Of a stretch of DNA of 64,000 nucleotides, positions 12,245 to 23,504 are shown piece by piece. Every line of letters begins with the position of its first letter. The first letter of the stretch is position 1. This stretch comes from Amoebophrya sp. A120. Lineage: Eukaryota; Sar; Dinophyceae; Syndiniales; Amoebophryaceae. Below the pieces are notes generated by a model. That model did no database searches, was not told the origin of the DNA, and saw only the letters and a list, made by a program, of their open reading frames with translations. The stretch covers positions 5,243,994 through 5,307,993 of the forward strand of contig CAJINV010000001.1 in NCBI GenBank assembly GCA_905178155.1, in the 5' to 3' direction. Both the position numbers and the translations under genes were made by a program.

Positions 12245-13478
12245 TGTCGTGCCCTGACGGTCCGGAGTGGGGCTCCTTCGTTGTAGACCCGTCCACACAC
12301 GGCTACATCCGAAACTCAAGTGCATCTCGTAGACTTGGCCCTCCCTCCTTTCTTCTTCACTTATCAAGCGACCAGGTGAAACTACACTCCGAAGCGGAGA
12401 GCGCTTCTTGACAGATGACAGTAAATATCTTCAGATAGAGATGAATGAAAAGTATTTCTATTAGAACGCTGCTGCGGAAGCGGATCATGTAATTGTTAAA
12501 ATTATAATTGATGTTTCTATGAGCGTCAGACGTGGCAGGAACCACAACCTTATTTCAGAAAGTATCTTCCGGGCACTGCTGCTTATACTTGTTCTGTGTT
12601 CCTACAACTTTCTGGCGACAGCGATAATTCTTTTCGGTCGCAAGGAGGCGCGTTGCCCCGTGTTTCCGTGATGAATAATCACTCTATATATGTATTACTC
12701 GTCTCAATCCAGCAAGCGACCATCTTCTCGTTCGACAGCGACACAACTGCTACGAGGATCCATGAAGAAGAGCACGGACTTACCAGCACATGATCATGAT
12801 CCAAATGAAACTGATCCCGCGTGGTAGCGATGATTATGTTGATGACACCGAGGCAAAAAGCAGATCTGCACACGAAGCGGATCCATGTGAGAACTTCCGT
12901 AGCTCACTCCTTACAGAGGGCAAAACGTTCCGATATTACGACGTCCATGGTAAACAACAGCTGCAGAAAAACGGCCTACATATCATACAGGGAGACCGCT
13001 CTCGGGACTGTCCTGCGGTTATCACTGGATTGATCTCGGTATCAGCGCCACTCCTATTTTTTTTCTTATGTTTCCGTCTCTGTAAAAATCGGCTGTTTAT
13101 TTTACTTAGTGTTTGCTTCTATCTCTAGCACCTTATGTGTTATATTCAACAGCATTCTCCACGCCGCAACGACCCGACAACCTGTCAGGAACTATTGCAC
13201 AGGAAGTCATTTTTTACACACCAAATGCGCAAGCAGCAGGATCTGGTCCGTAGTTCCTACCACCGAAAATTAAGCTCAGGCGAGAGAAGATCAGACGCAG
13301 CAGTCCCAGTGCCTCCTGTAGTATTTTTCGTGCATGTATATCATTCTCGGCAGGAGGAAGCGACTAGACTCAACAGTTTGCTTCGCTTTGCAAACTCATC
13401 AACGAGCACTCTACTTCTTTCAACGACCATGATGAAGAACGCGGAAGACCGGCTCCTTGTCTTTCTTCCTAGCCAACA
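12245..13478. other. Intergenic stretch, no supported gene
   Basis: Lies between the M35-like paralogue 3 start and the UBL gene stop. Short ORFs only, with no recognised motif on either strand. Confidence 0.4.
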
Positions 13479-14886
13479 TTACATAGCAGTTTTGTAATTG
13501 TACTCAAACATAGGTCCCTCCGGAACTTCGACCACAGTCGACATCGACCATGTCCGTCCTCCCTCAGACAGCGGCGGCAGGTTCGCCTTCTCCGGCCTGG
13601 AATACTAGGAAAAAAGGTCATCATCTCACTTCACCCAAAAAATGCAAATAATTCCAAGTAAATCCGGAATGCAAGCGCTGGCTCCAAGCATATGCAGTAG
13701 AAGCGATTCCTCTACTTTTTTGCGGAGCGATTCCTTTTTCTTTGCAAAAGATTGTGCTGGAACATGCAAATTTTTCACTCGAGCCGAAGAAATTTGTTCG
13801 GGGTTGACAGTAGGACGAAAACCGGTCTCCATTTGGTAAAACGCCTGCCATTATCGCATCAAAGTCGATCGGCGTGAACGGAACATTCTGTCCCTTTGCC
13901 ATGCGTCCTGAAATGATGTTCATATGCGGGCTCTGGCCGTTTCGTGTCTGTCCACCTTTATTTCGGTTGTAAACTTCGAGGGCATCCGTAATCGTCATGT
14001 GATCATACTTCTTGTCCCGCGTCACCACCGGGGCTCCGCAAATCGTACCCTGAAATAAGTATATGATTGATTTGTATTTTGGAAACGCACCATGCAGCTA
14101 CGATTCATGCTTCCGAGTGGCACTGCGAGCCTGAGAGAGGTGCCTGAACTTCCGGGAAAAGTAGATGATAACGCCCACAGCAGTGGCTCGCTGCCCATAC
14201 TGAGTGATCAAGCGAGCGAGAAGCAGGACCAAAAGCAATGACCCGAATTCGAAACGATATATTTATGACCACAGCAACTAACCAAACGATCAGTAGAACC
14301 ATCGCAAATTTGCGAAAATTGAGCCGAAAAGCGGGTCTGCACCGAGCGGAAGCAATTGAGATATACCGCGTCAAGCTGCGCTCTTCCCGTTGCCTGGGCG
14401 ATGCGATCCCGAAACTCGCCAACCGTCATAGTATCAATGTTGATTTCTAGTTCTGTGCTAGCTCCGGCCGGCTTGATCTTCACTACGCGTCCTCCTGCTG
14501 GTCCGGAAGAGGACGCCGACGTGAGCATGAGCCCAATGACATCCCAGTCAAGAAACGCGATGAATCCAGCACAGAATTTGTATAAGTCTTGCTACGCCTC
14601 TCGGTAATAAGAGCATTCATCGTTGCGTGCACAATGGAAAATCAGCTCCTCACCTGGTGTACACTCGCTTGTCCTATCCATCTATTCTATTGGAAAATTT
14701 CTTCCAACTCAAGCGCAACATGCATCGGGCTCGGGCCAGGTACATGAACTAAAAAAGTGCGTTTCTGTGATGGACGCATCAGCATCAGATACACTGTGCG
14801 TACTGGGTCGTGGGAGCGAAACAGAGCAAAGCCGCACAGAAAAGCGCGAGCACCGCCTGTCGCAAGTAGCCTCGGAAAGCCTGCAT
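13479..14886 (-). CDS. Secreted ubiquitin-like protein
   Basis: Candidate UBL modifier or UBL-domain adaptor in the secretory pathway. Coding exons: 14886 to about 14797 (signal peptide RQAVLALFCAALLCFAP, donor GTACGC), about 14530-14367, 14049-13843 and 13604-13479. The last two introns are GT-AG and in phase. The core aligns along its length with ubiquitin: strand VVKIK, strand ELEINID, helix TVGEFRDRIAQATG (compare TIENVKAKIQDKEG), then QLDAGTICGAPVV...HMTITDAL (compare QQRLIFAGKQLED...TLSDY). A roughly 80-residue tail follows to the stop. There is no canonical C-terminal RGG; a GG occurs in NKGGQ after the domain, where processing could act. The join between the leader exon and the domain exon is phase-ambiguous, so the leader assignment is probable rather than certain. 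Confidence 0.58.
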
Positions 14887-16412
14887 CCCGTCGGTGTGTG
14901 TGGGTGTGTGGCCGAGGCGCTTCTCACGAAACCCGGATAGCTGGTGGAGGAGGAGGGAGATTGATTGTCCACAGAAAGGCTTCAAGGTGCAGGCTATTCG
15001 TCCACGCGCTGCGCCTGGTAGATTATACACAACTCCGCGATGGTGGAATTGCTGCGGTAATCACAAGGAGATAATGTACTGAATGGACGAATTTTAGAGA
15101 GAATGAACTTTAGTGGTGTGATACACAAAGCCGTACGTTTTGTTTTTGTTCAGGCTCGAATACGAGAGAATCTCAGAAGGAAGGCGGTCTTTTTCACCAG
15201 CAACGGCGTTGCTTGTCTGTAGTTGCCTCTGCTGGAGTTAGAATTCCACATTTCCCCGTGTTGCAAGCGAACAAAAGGCTATCGCATCTGTATCTTCTCA
15301 TGAATATGCAAGAGCATCAAGACGCGTCAAAACACAATGATGATGAAAATGAATTGTAACGATGAAGGCAGCGATCTTGCTAAGGAAGACGAGGATGATC
15401 GACGGTACCTGGATCTTCTTTCGGAAAAAACTAAGATCTCAGGAGCAGTAAGAGGACCAGGTCTTCTTTGTCTTTCAGTAAGTACACGTACACGTAGGTA
15501 CTGGAGAAAAAAAAACTTCTTTCTGATCCTGGATAGCGGGATCTTTTCCTGATTAATTCACTTACGAGAGAGGACTGATACCTGACCATGATCCTCATCC
15601 TCTAGCACTACTCGCTTCAATCAGACGTCGACCTCGTGGCAACGCACAGGCAGTTGCGACTGCCCACGAAAAAACAACCATAGGAAGGCACACGCTACGG
15701 CTACCTCCCAATGCCTATGAAACCATCTGCTCGTGGATCTTCGATGATGGCATTTTCCTACTCTTTATCATTTTGGTAGTTCCGAGTCGTCGAGCAGCCG
15801 GCGCAGCGAAAAAACCGTTCCTCCGGCCACGGACCGGCTGATCTCACAAAAACAGTGCTCCACACTGTATTACAATGCCAATGCGTACAGTTGCCACGTC
15901 TTTTTTCGAAAAAAGAACCGTTATCGATACTTATCCATAGACACGTGGCACTCGGTAGCTCTAAGTTTTCAACACCGTGCTGTCCTGTGAGCGCGTGCAC
16001 CAACGTGTCCAAGTGTTTCCATTATCCTCCCGGCTATCATATCCGACGAGAAGCAGAGACAAGTCCATACAACCTGCGAAATTATAATTATTTATTGTTG
16101 CACTAGGAGCATTAACTTGTCCGAGCAGCAGGTCAGCCTAGCTCCGCTGCATCGCAAAAATACCCGCTCGACAAGCTTCTTTTTCCCTATGCCTGCAAAA
16201 AGTGATCAAGAGCATGTCAAAAAAAAGGCAGAAGCTGGCGTCACTCAACTGGTTTCACTACAAGATTGACTGGCTCCTGGGTCTGCGAGCACAAACGCCC
16301 TTGTTGGGTTCAAGTATAACTCAAATTTGCAGACTGCCACCGGTAACAAATACCTTCTTTCCGATCCCGAGTCAGAATCACAGTCCTTGTCCGGATCTGT
16401 AAGCTGGCTACT
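14887..16412. other. Intergenic stretch, no supported gene
   Basis: Only short ORFs. A plus-strand ORF at 15337 with YLDLL resembles the M35 family's YLDL motif but has no further similarity, so nothing is called. Confidence 0.4.
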
Positions 16413-19392
16413 TCACCCTTCCTGCTCAAACTGAAAGTCCGGGAGCGGCACCAGATCACCGTGCGGGAAGAGCGTGGCGAGTGGGCCCGAGTACTCCGCG
16501 GCTATGGTCATTTGCCGCTGCGCCTGTTCCGCCACGTTCCTCGCGGCGGGCGGCAGCTCATCGAGAAACCGGCCACTGGTGGCCGCCAGCATCCCCGTTG
16601 TTCGGATGAACTCCTCGATGCGCTTGTCGACCTCTGTCAGCTTCTCCGGGTCGCCGCGATGGCTGTCGCCGCCGTCCTCCTCCGCGTCCCCCGGTCCGCC
16701 CTCGTCAACATCCATCGGACCTTCATTGCCGGGCCCGGGAGACGAACCTCCCCCGGGAGAGGAACCTCCCCCTGCTGTGTTGCTGCCCCCGCCAGTTTCC
16801 TGAGTGTCGCCTCCCGGCGGACCAGCAGAGTCACCATTGTTTTCCTGAGTAGGTGGTTCTGGACCGCTGTGACCGTCGCCTGCAAAATTGTCAAGTAGGT
16901 AAATTGTCTTCATTTACGGTTGAAATTTTTCATCCGATTTCCACATGCGCACTTATCAATTTTCCATAAAATAATAACGAGTCGGGCTACAACGCTGGTG
17001 CTCTTCCAAATAAAGCGAGAGCGCGTCTCTGCGAACATTTGAACATGCCAAAATCAATCACGTAGATCTAGTTTGAGCTTCCGCTGCCGCCCCTACTGCC
17101 AGCTGGGTCCCTGTGAACTGCCTTAAGTACTGAAGTACCTCCGGCCACATTCGTGTTCGTGCTGTCTCCGCCAGCAGTGCCGGGTTGTCCTCCACCAGGG
17201 GCAGGGGGCGGCGACACCACGCTGTCCGTAGCAGGTACATCCCTCGGAGGTGAGCTTTCGCCCTCTCCCGGCTCGTCAACATCGTCATCATCGTCAGCCT
17301 CGTCGCCCGTGATTTCCTCGCCGGTTTCCTCGGTATACTCGTAAAATATTGTGTATCCAATAAGCTCCTTGTTCCGAAAGACATGTTTTATTTGCAAAGC
17401 CGGCTGATCCTGCATCAGTCTGCCACGAGCGCAGGAACGCTTGCAACTGCAAGTAGATTGACACGCAAGATGCAAGCACGAATGCAAAAGTATTGAAAAC
17501 ACAACTTTTTGTTTCTGCGTGGTACTCGTCCACAATAATCCAATCCTCACGCTCATCACTGTAGACCAGACGGGCGCGCCCCGAACTTCCGGAGGAAGAA
17601 ACAGCCATGCACATGGGCTGCGCTGCCGTTCCCGGCCGCGGCAGTTTCTGGCGGAATGGATCGATCAGCAAGCTGACAAGCTCCTTCTTCCGACTATTCA
17701 TACGACCCTGCGTTCTTGCACCACGCCGGGTACCACCACCCGCACCGCTGCGATCGGCGCGCAGAAATCCTGGTTGCCGCCGCGCGCTGCCGGGACGCCG
17801 CGCAAGCATCATCATCGGTCTCGCCCCGTCCCCGCCCTGGTGAGCTCCCGCATTTCGCGGACCAAGCAGTTCCCGCGCCAGCTGACGCAGCAAAAGTGCG
17901 AGATCGAGTACCTGGTAGATCTCGTGCTGCGAAAAACAATGTCCGCGCACGTGCGTGAAACCCGATAGCAGGACCGGAGACCGCAGGTTTTCCGCCCCCG
18001 GCTCGGTCGCCTGCGACGGATCGCGGAATTCGCCGTTCGGAAGCGAGAGAAGGCGGAGCGTGACCCGTGGAAGTAGCTCGCGCGTCGACGGCGCCCAGTG
18101 TGACACATGCCCTCTGCCGTACCACACATCCTGCCAGGCGGGAACGAGAAGCGACTCGAGCATGTCCAGCACGAAGGGAAACCAGGTGTTCCGCGTCCAC
18201 TCGTACTTCAACTTCTGGCTACGAGCGTCGGGGACGTCTGCTGGACGGACCATCATAATCGCCATGTAGTCGGGATTCTTCTCAATGTCGTCCTCCCACG
18301 AAGTGGTCTATCCCGGTGGGGAAAAAAACACATTTTTCCTTCCTGCTCCCGAACTCGGGCGGGCACTGGTGTCGTGATTATTTCAAACAGTTTTTATCAC
18401 AAGTGACGGTTGTCACCTGAGCATGTAGTGGAAGAACTTCTTCTGTCGTCAATTATGACACGAAACCCGATATTACTTCTTCATAAAAGGTGATAGAGAT
18501 TGGGCAAGCATCGGGCTATTTGAAATAAGTTAGTAGCCTGATGCTTGCCCAACCGCTCGTGATGACATCCATCAGCAAGACCGGAGCGCCGCTCCGGGAG
18601 CGGGAATTTCAAATGTGTAATTTTTCAAACTACATAAGAAGGCCGTCTGGTACAAGCGCTGGGCCGCTATCAGCTTTCGGACAGGCTGAATGTCTGTTGT
18701 GATGCTATCCTAACAAAAAAAGTATTTCTCAGCGACAGACAAAAAGTGGCCACGTGTAGACGTGTTCCTATCCAATCGAGGCTTGCATTTGCAGTTGTGC
18801 ATGCACGCTCTACAAATAAAAGCAACTGACACCGCGGAAGGAGATCACGGACAAACTGCAAGTGCGGGTCTTGATCTATCATGCTCACGTGGATAGAAAC
18901 TTGGGCTGCAAAAATGTAGACCTGATGCAATATTTTGTTAGCATAGGTCCCGGCCGAAGGGTCCCCTCGCTGATTAGTGGCGGCGAGGACCGCGTCTGCT
19001 GCTGGAACTGGTTGCACCATTCGTGTCACTGCGGCAAAAAGAAGGGCCAGGTCAGACTGAAAAAAGTGCATTTTCTGGCTGTCCGGAGCCATTCCGTGGT
19101 CGTGCCACTTGCTCGCGGCCTCCAGCACCGCCGTCGACGCCACGCGCTCCGGATTCGGACACAGCACTCCGGTCTCCGGGTTGGGTGCGACTCGGGCTTC
19201 CTCCACCTTTGCGAATGCGGCTTCCAGAATCTCCAAGCGAACCTGCATGGTGCCGCTGTCAGGACGACCAGGAGGCGCGGCAGGAACGGCGCCTGTGGCT
19301 GTGCCGAAAATGCTCGTCCGCAAATAACCAAAGCGGCTGGAGGCCTGGACGCCAACCGCGGCCGCGAAACACAACACCTCGCGGCTTCGCAT
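16413..19392 (-). CDS. Secreted acidic/Gly-Pro-rich protein of unknown function
   Basis: Not recognised. Four exons: 19392-18946 (149 codons), 18304 to about 17530, about 17397-17139 and 16879-16413. ATG 19392 gives a leader, MRSREVLCFAAAVGVQASS. Exon 2 holds the folded-looking part (WTRNTWFPFVLDMLESLLVP, later HCFSQHEIYQVLDLALLLRQ). Exon 3 holds FYEYTEETGEE and a run of Asp. The C-terminal half is disordered (repeated GGG-S and PGGD blocks) and ends in a helical LPPAARNVAEQAQRQM segment. The last intron is GT-AG and phase 1. The first intron is non-canonical, flanked by GACC repeats and about 641 bp long. The exon 2/3 junction is unresolved. It sits between the UBL gene and the E2 cluster and shares the leader, so it could be an accessory factor of that system; no family evidence supports a specific role. 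Confidence 0.55.
18305..18945 (-). mobile_element. Introner-like intron with GACC flanking repeats
   Basis: 641 bp, running TATGC...GGGATA between two GACC copies. Removing the element plus one repeat joins exons 1 and 2 of the secreted acidic protein gene in frame. TIR similarity beyond the ends is weak. It contains the hairpin at 18500-18552. Confidence 0.55.
18500..18552. repeat. Large hairpin (19-bp stem, one mismatch)
   Basis: TTGGGCAAGCATCGGGCTA and its near-perfect inverted copy, separated by about 15 nt, inside the 641-bp intron. It could be an internal TIR pair of a nested element or a folded RNA signal. Confidence 0.8.
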
Positions 19393-20549
19393 TCTCGCTT
19401 TCTGCGATTGCCAGTTCTGGTCTGAAGGCACAGGAGGGGGCTCGAATCGATGCTGCGCCGCAAAGGTAGTGAAAATGAGTTGGGCTATGGAAAAATCTGC
19501 TCGCGACTTCGAAACGACGGATGAAGAATCGAGACCGACCTCGATGGATTGATTTTTAGATCGTATCTAAACAAGATTTAGACGGTCAGAAAGATATAGA
19601 TTCCTCGTGGTGGAAAAATGTCAATGTGCGGTTTTCTCTTCTACTTTACTCAATCAAGGAATTCTTCTACAATTGTAGGTAGTTGTTCACTGAAAGAACA
19701 ACTTGTGACACAGCAGGGAAATGAACTAGAAAAAGCTGCGTGGTTTGGGACTGAGTTGAATACACGACCTTGTGCCGGCATCATAAGGTATGGCAAGGCG
19801 ACAGCGAGTATCTATCAATCACAACTTGTTTCAACTGCATGCTCAACCGCCTAGCAGCCGGCGCTTCAACACACTGAGCTCCTCGACCCAGCTGATCTTG
19901 GTTATCGCAAAGCACCGCCACCGCTATGAACTTGTTACAGTTACGGTCTCGATGCTTACATAAGAAACTCACGAGATGGAGAGGAACGAACGCAACGCTA
20001 TGAAAGTACAACCATTGAGACCTCTACTTCCAGGGATCTTGAGGTGGATCTTGATCTTCTATGCGGAACTTGCACGAAAACAAAGCTCATCGATCCGGGA
20101 TCACGGCAGCAAGATCTCGGTTCGCCATCAGTCTAATAGGGTGTCTTCATAGTCACTACTTCTACTAACAACCGCACGTATACCACATCCTGCTTGTGGT
20201 GGCGAACTCTATAGCACATCTAGTTCTTGGCGAAAAGTGCAAACATTACAGAAAAAAGGGAAGCCATTACCATATCGGTATAATGATGCGAATCGCAACA
20301 AAGTCGTAGTTCGTTTTCAATAATGTCTTTCTCGTCTGATCTTCAACTGCCCGTGCTGGTGTGTAAGCAGCTTCAGCCTCGAGGGCCTGCGCTAAACGAG
20401 CACATAGTGACAAATCCGCACGCAGCTGAAGCAGCTGAATGGCGTCTTTTGACTTTTTCATTTTCTGTATGTACTTGCACAGCTTAAGTTCTGTGTTCAG
20501 GTCTCCATAACGTTGATTCTCTGCTGCGCCGCAATCGCAGTTGCAAAAT
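19393..20549. other. Mostly non-coding; possible extra exon of the small 20.6-kb gene
   Basis: A minus-strand ORF at about 20500-20267 has coding-like composition (Leu/Ala-rich helix with LRADLSLCARLAQALEAEA). It is one base out of frame with the small gene just upstream. It may be a further exon or a coincidence. Nothing else is supported. Confidence 0.35.
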
Positions 20550-20800
20550 ACTGATCGTGGTTCGCGCGGGCAGGCTTCACTTTTTCTGCACGAACAGCCT
20601 TTCCTAATTGGCTAGCACACTGTCCAACCTACGTGATACATCGCAAAACTTACCAATGACCTTGTTGACGTCCACGCCTGTGAATGCATGAGTCAACGAC
20701 ACTCCGCAGAGAATGAGAAAAGCACATGCTCGTGTAGATATGCAAGCGGCCGAGGCCGATTCGACAAACGGCGCAGCTGTAATTTTTGCTCGTCATGAGG
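20550..20800 (-). CDS. Small secreted-type protein with a 50-bp GT-AG intron
   Basis: Not recognised. On the minus strand a hydrophobic stretch (CAFLILCGVSLTHAFTG, signal-peptide-like) continues as VDVNKVI, then a strong donor GTAAGTTTT. After 50 bp there is an acceptor (CCAATTAG), and the frame continues as GKAVRAEKVKPARANHDQYF, then AAQQRINVMET and a stop. The intron is canonical and far smaller than the 150-640 bp element-like introns elsewhere in the window. No ATG precedes the leader in frame before a stop, so a short upstream exon after the acceptor-like AATTACAG near 20789 is likely missing. It lies just downstream of the E2 cluster, and its role is unknown. Confidence 0.4.
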
Positions 20801-21313
20801 AACGCGTCGAGCTAGTAAAGACTCATGCAAGCGCAGGCCTCTTGTCATTGTCATTTCATTACTGCATTCTCATCTATCATATGGACCTCGCCAGCCAACA
20901 GATTCGCGCCGTACCCGTATGCTCGTAAAGCCGATCTGCAATTTCACATCTTGGACTCAGAATTCGTCTGGGAAGTTGAGATCGCTTTTGAAATGGTGCT
21001 TTTCTTTATCAAGCCGAAAATGGAACTGCCACCCCTCCGCAATCTCCGAGTCACCACGAAAAATTTTGCGGACATCAAAAGTTGTTACTCTGTCTTACTT
21101 CAAGGTTGCACGGGGGGCCGCCGTATCTCCCCACCCTTTCTCATGCGCTTTTCTTTGCTTAATACGCAATAGTCCTGCTTCACGGGCCGGGTACACATCA
21201 TGACCTTGAGCGTGTCCAGCTCTCAGGAGTGAGGGGCGGCAAATACGATACATATTTTCTCTTGCGGGTCTGCACATGACAATGCACGATCTAGAGAGCA
21301 GGATGAGGTGGGG
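20801..21313. other. Intergenic stretch, no supported gene
   Basis: May include the missing first exon of the small gene at 20.6 kb. Otherwise it runs to the stop codon of E2-like gene 1 at 21314. Confidence 0.35.
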
Positions 21314-23504
21314 TTACATATCTTCGTGTTGATAAATGGCCATTTCCCCAACAGCTCTCCAATACGACGCGTCTGCCTTCTCCCCTGCTGCCTCTGCTCC
21401 TGAGGCGATCCACCTGAAGATGTTCTTCGTATGCCGAGAGTAAAGGAAAGTTGCCAGCTGCTCTTTGCAGTGGAGGGTGCCAGTCTACGACCAAAAATTC
21501 ACCATAATTTAAGAATATGTCACTCTCACGACTTCGAGCTTGATTCAATGTGATCGAGCAGGGTGGCATAAGAGTCCTGGTTGAAATCGCAATTCTATGT
21601 ACCTGCGCCACAGTCTCTGCGCCTCAGGATCGTAGGGGGTGTCGACAGTCCCGGCGTCAGGGTGCACCAAGAATTCCCACAAGCGGTCAATCCAGCCGTG
21701 GAGAGAGTAATGCTGGCACTATCCCATGCAAACATGCGTGTGATGGAACTCGTTCCGAGAGCCAACTTAGACTTTAATCGGCCAAAACAACAAAGTTTCA
21801 GTGATGGCTTGCAACCTTTAGTCGGACCGCTGTAAATGGAAAACTTTCGACTTTCACCACAGCAGATACATACTTACTCCTAGTTGTATCTGTTTTTCAG
21901 TAAAAGTAACAAGGTCATCCAAAAACGAATGGCGTCTTGGGGCGCTTTTCGATGTCGCACTCGCACACTTGCGAGCCTGGTAGGCCATGCGCAGAAGTAC
22001 TACTACAAGATCGTTGCACCGGATAGCCAATTACCCTCGGAAATCTTGAAACAGCACCTCCCGCCTGTTTTGTAGGATGAGCGCTTTCCTACCGATGTAC
22101 TCAAGGAAGAAGACACATGCCATCGTGTCATATTATGGTAAAAATTTCTAACTCAGAAGCCTTGCACACTGGGGCTTGAATGAGGCAAATCCATTCCTGG
22201 CTCAGAAAGCTAACTAGTGCAGGACTCATCATGCGGCCGTCCACAAAACAGTTTGCTACAACACTACTCCCTAGCTGGATTAGAGTTAGTATCAATCTTA
22301 CTGGTGCCGCTGTTGTTTATGTGTGCGTGGAACGTCTTGAATTTTGCATAAGCCTGGGGCTGCTCCGGGAGGCGGACCTGCAACGCGTTCGGATCCTTGT
22401 AAATATTCCAGCCTTCAGGCACCGAAAACCCATCCGGAATCATTATCTTGAAGTGCTGTAAAGGCAGTAGTGGCACATTCATTGCAGGGTGGAGAAAAGT
22501 CAGTCTACGCAAGCTCAAAAGAAAAATGCTATAGTATTTCTACTCCGTGCGGACCATGACGATATTCATTTTCTGCATCATCTGCAACCCCGCAGCGGGA
22601 AAAAAGCAAGCTGAAGTCATCGCTATTCAAAGGTACAAACATGTTCCTGCGTGCATCAGTGAGTCCGTGCAAACCTTTATACCATCAACAGTCCGTGGTA
22701 GTTTTGATAAGGGAAGCTGTGTGTCGTCGAGAAGGTCTTCTGGTCGGGCAGGAAGTCTACCAACAAATTTCCGTCATCCGTGACTTTGGCATGGAGCGCT
22801 ATGCATTCGCAAAACTATCATGACACCACGCCTGGGCATACACACGCTGCAACAATTTCTAATGATCCATCAGCACCTTCAATACAAGCAGACAGAGCAA
22901 ATCTGCAGCTGTTGCCAAGTATTTATATATAGAAAAGGAAAACTGGCACGTTGACCGTGACAGCGCCAGGTTCCAACATGTGAGATTGTTTTGCCCCTGA
23001 TAAATTCGGGCTCGTCACCATTGTCCCACTGCGCATTGATGTAACCTTCCACCCAACGCTCCAAGGCGGCCTGTATTTTCAATATTTTTTCTTCAACGGG
23101 TGGATATCATATTCATAGATACCGATCGTTGCAATTAGGAAAACAAAGTCCAACGTCGACGAGCAAGATGTGCTAGTGTAAGTATGTCTGTCACTCACGA
23201 ACAGGAATTCACGAGAAGCAGCATGTGGAAGCAAAGCAGCTGCGAAAATGGCTGTGCAACGCTTGGATCAACAGACCTTCCAGACGTAAGAATTACTATT
23301 CAAAAGGACGTCAGAATTACTATTCAAAATAGTTATGACTTCCATTGCATCATCTACAACAAAGTTCCACCATGCCATGTTGCAGTATCAAATTGAACAC
23401 ACTCACACTTACTGTACCTTTTTGTCTCCGTCCCCGCCGCGAAGAGTGACCGCCAAGGTTTGCGCCGCAAGGCAGCACGCCAAAAACAGGGTCTGCTTCA
23501 TCAT
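21314..23504 (-). CDS. Secreted E2-like ubiquitin-conjugating enzyme, paralogue 1
   Basis: Predicted UBC-fold E2 that would carry a UBL as a thioester, with a secretory leader. Seven exons: 23504-23418, 23070-23002, 22799-22683, 22455-22302, 22064-22027, 21718-21603 and 21413-21314. They sum to 681 nt, all phases agreeing, 226 aa. Leader: MMKQTLFLACCLAAQTLAV. The N-terminal helix (AALERWVEGYINAQW) and strands (KVTDDGNLLVDFLP) lead to HFKIMIPDGF and TFHAHINN, in the HPN position (Pro replaced by Ala, Asn by His). Then GRCCFKISEGNWCQHYSL contains the active-site Cys position (two adjacent Cys), followed by GWIDRLWEFLVHPD (compare the E2 LLxxPNPDDPL) and WRAVGEM. Introns 2 and 5 are non-canonical with inverted ends. 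E2 activity is inferred from alignment by eye. Confidence 0.72.
21719..22026 (-). mobile_element. Introner-like CT-AG intron in E2-like gene 1
   Basis: 308 bp, CTATCC...GGATAG. The inverted ends share CTATCC and TGCAA-CATG. Excision joins GAGGGTAATTGG to TGCCAGCAT, restoring the Trp that is continuous in E2-like gene 2 (DDTWPHYSL). There is no intron at that site in gene 2. No GT donor gives the right frame. Confidence 0.75.
22800..23001 (-). mobile_element. Introner-like non-GT/AG intron 2 of E2-like gene 1
   Basis: About 202 bp, absent from E2-like gene 2, where EPEPTFRAKV is continuous. The ends share inverted GCAAAAC(A/T)ATC blocks. The inferred join (EPEF / ALHAKV) keeps frame and exact length with gene 2. 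Exact end bases are ambiguous. Confidence 0.6.
23285..23328. repeat. Short tandem repeat in intron 1 of E2-like gene 1
   Basis: The unit AGAATTACTATTCAAAA occurs twice, each copy preceded by GACGT(A/C). It lies in the intron after the leader exon. Confidence 0.75.

Noticed and set aside
15337-15552. Plus-strand ORF with RRYLDLLSEK, like the M35 family's post-leader motif
   Set aside because: Similarity limited to a few residues, opposite strand, no leader and no further exons.
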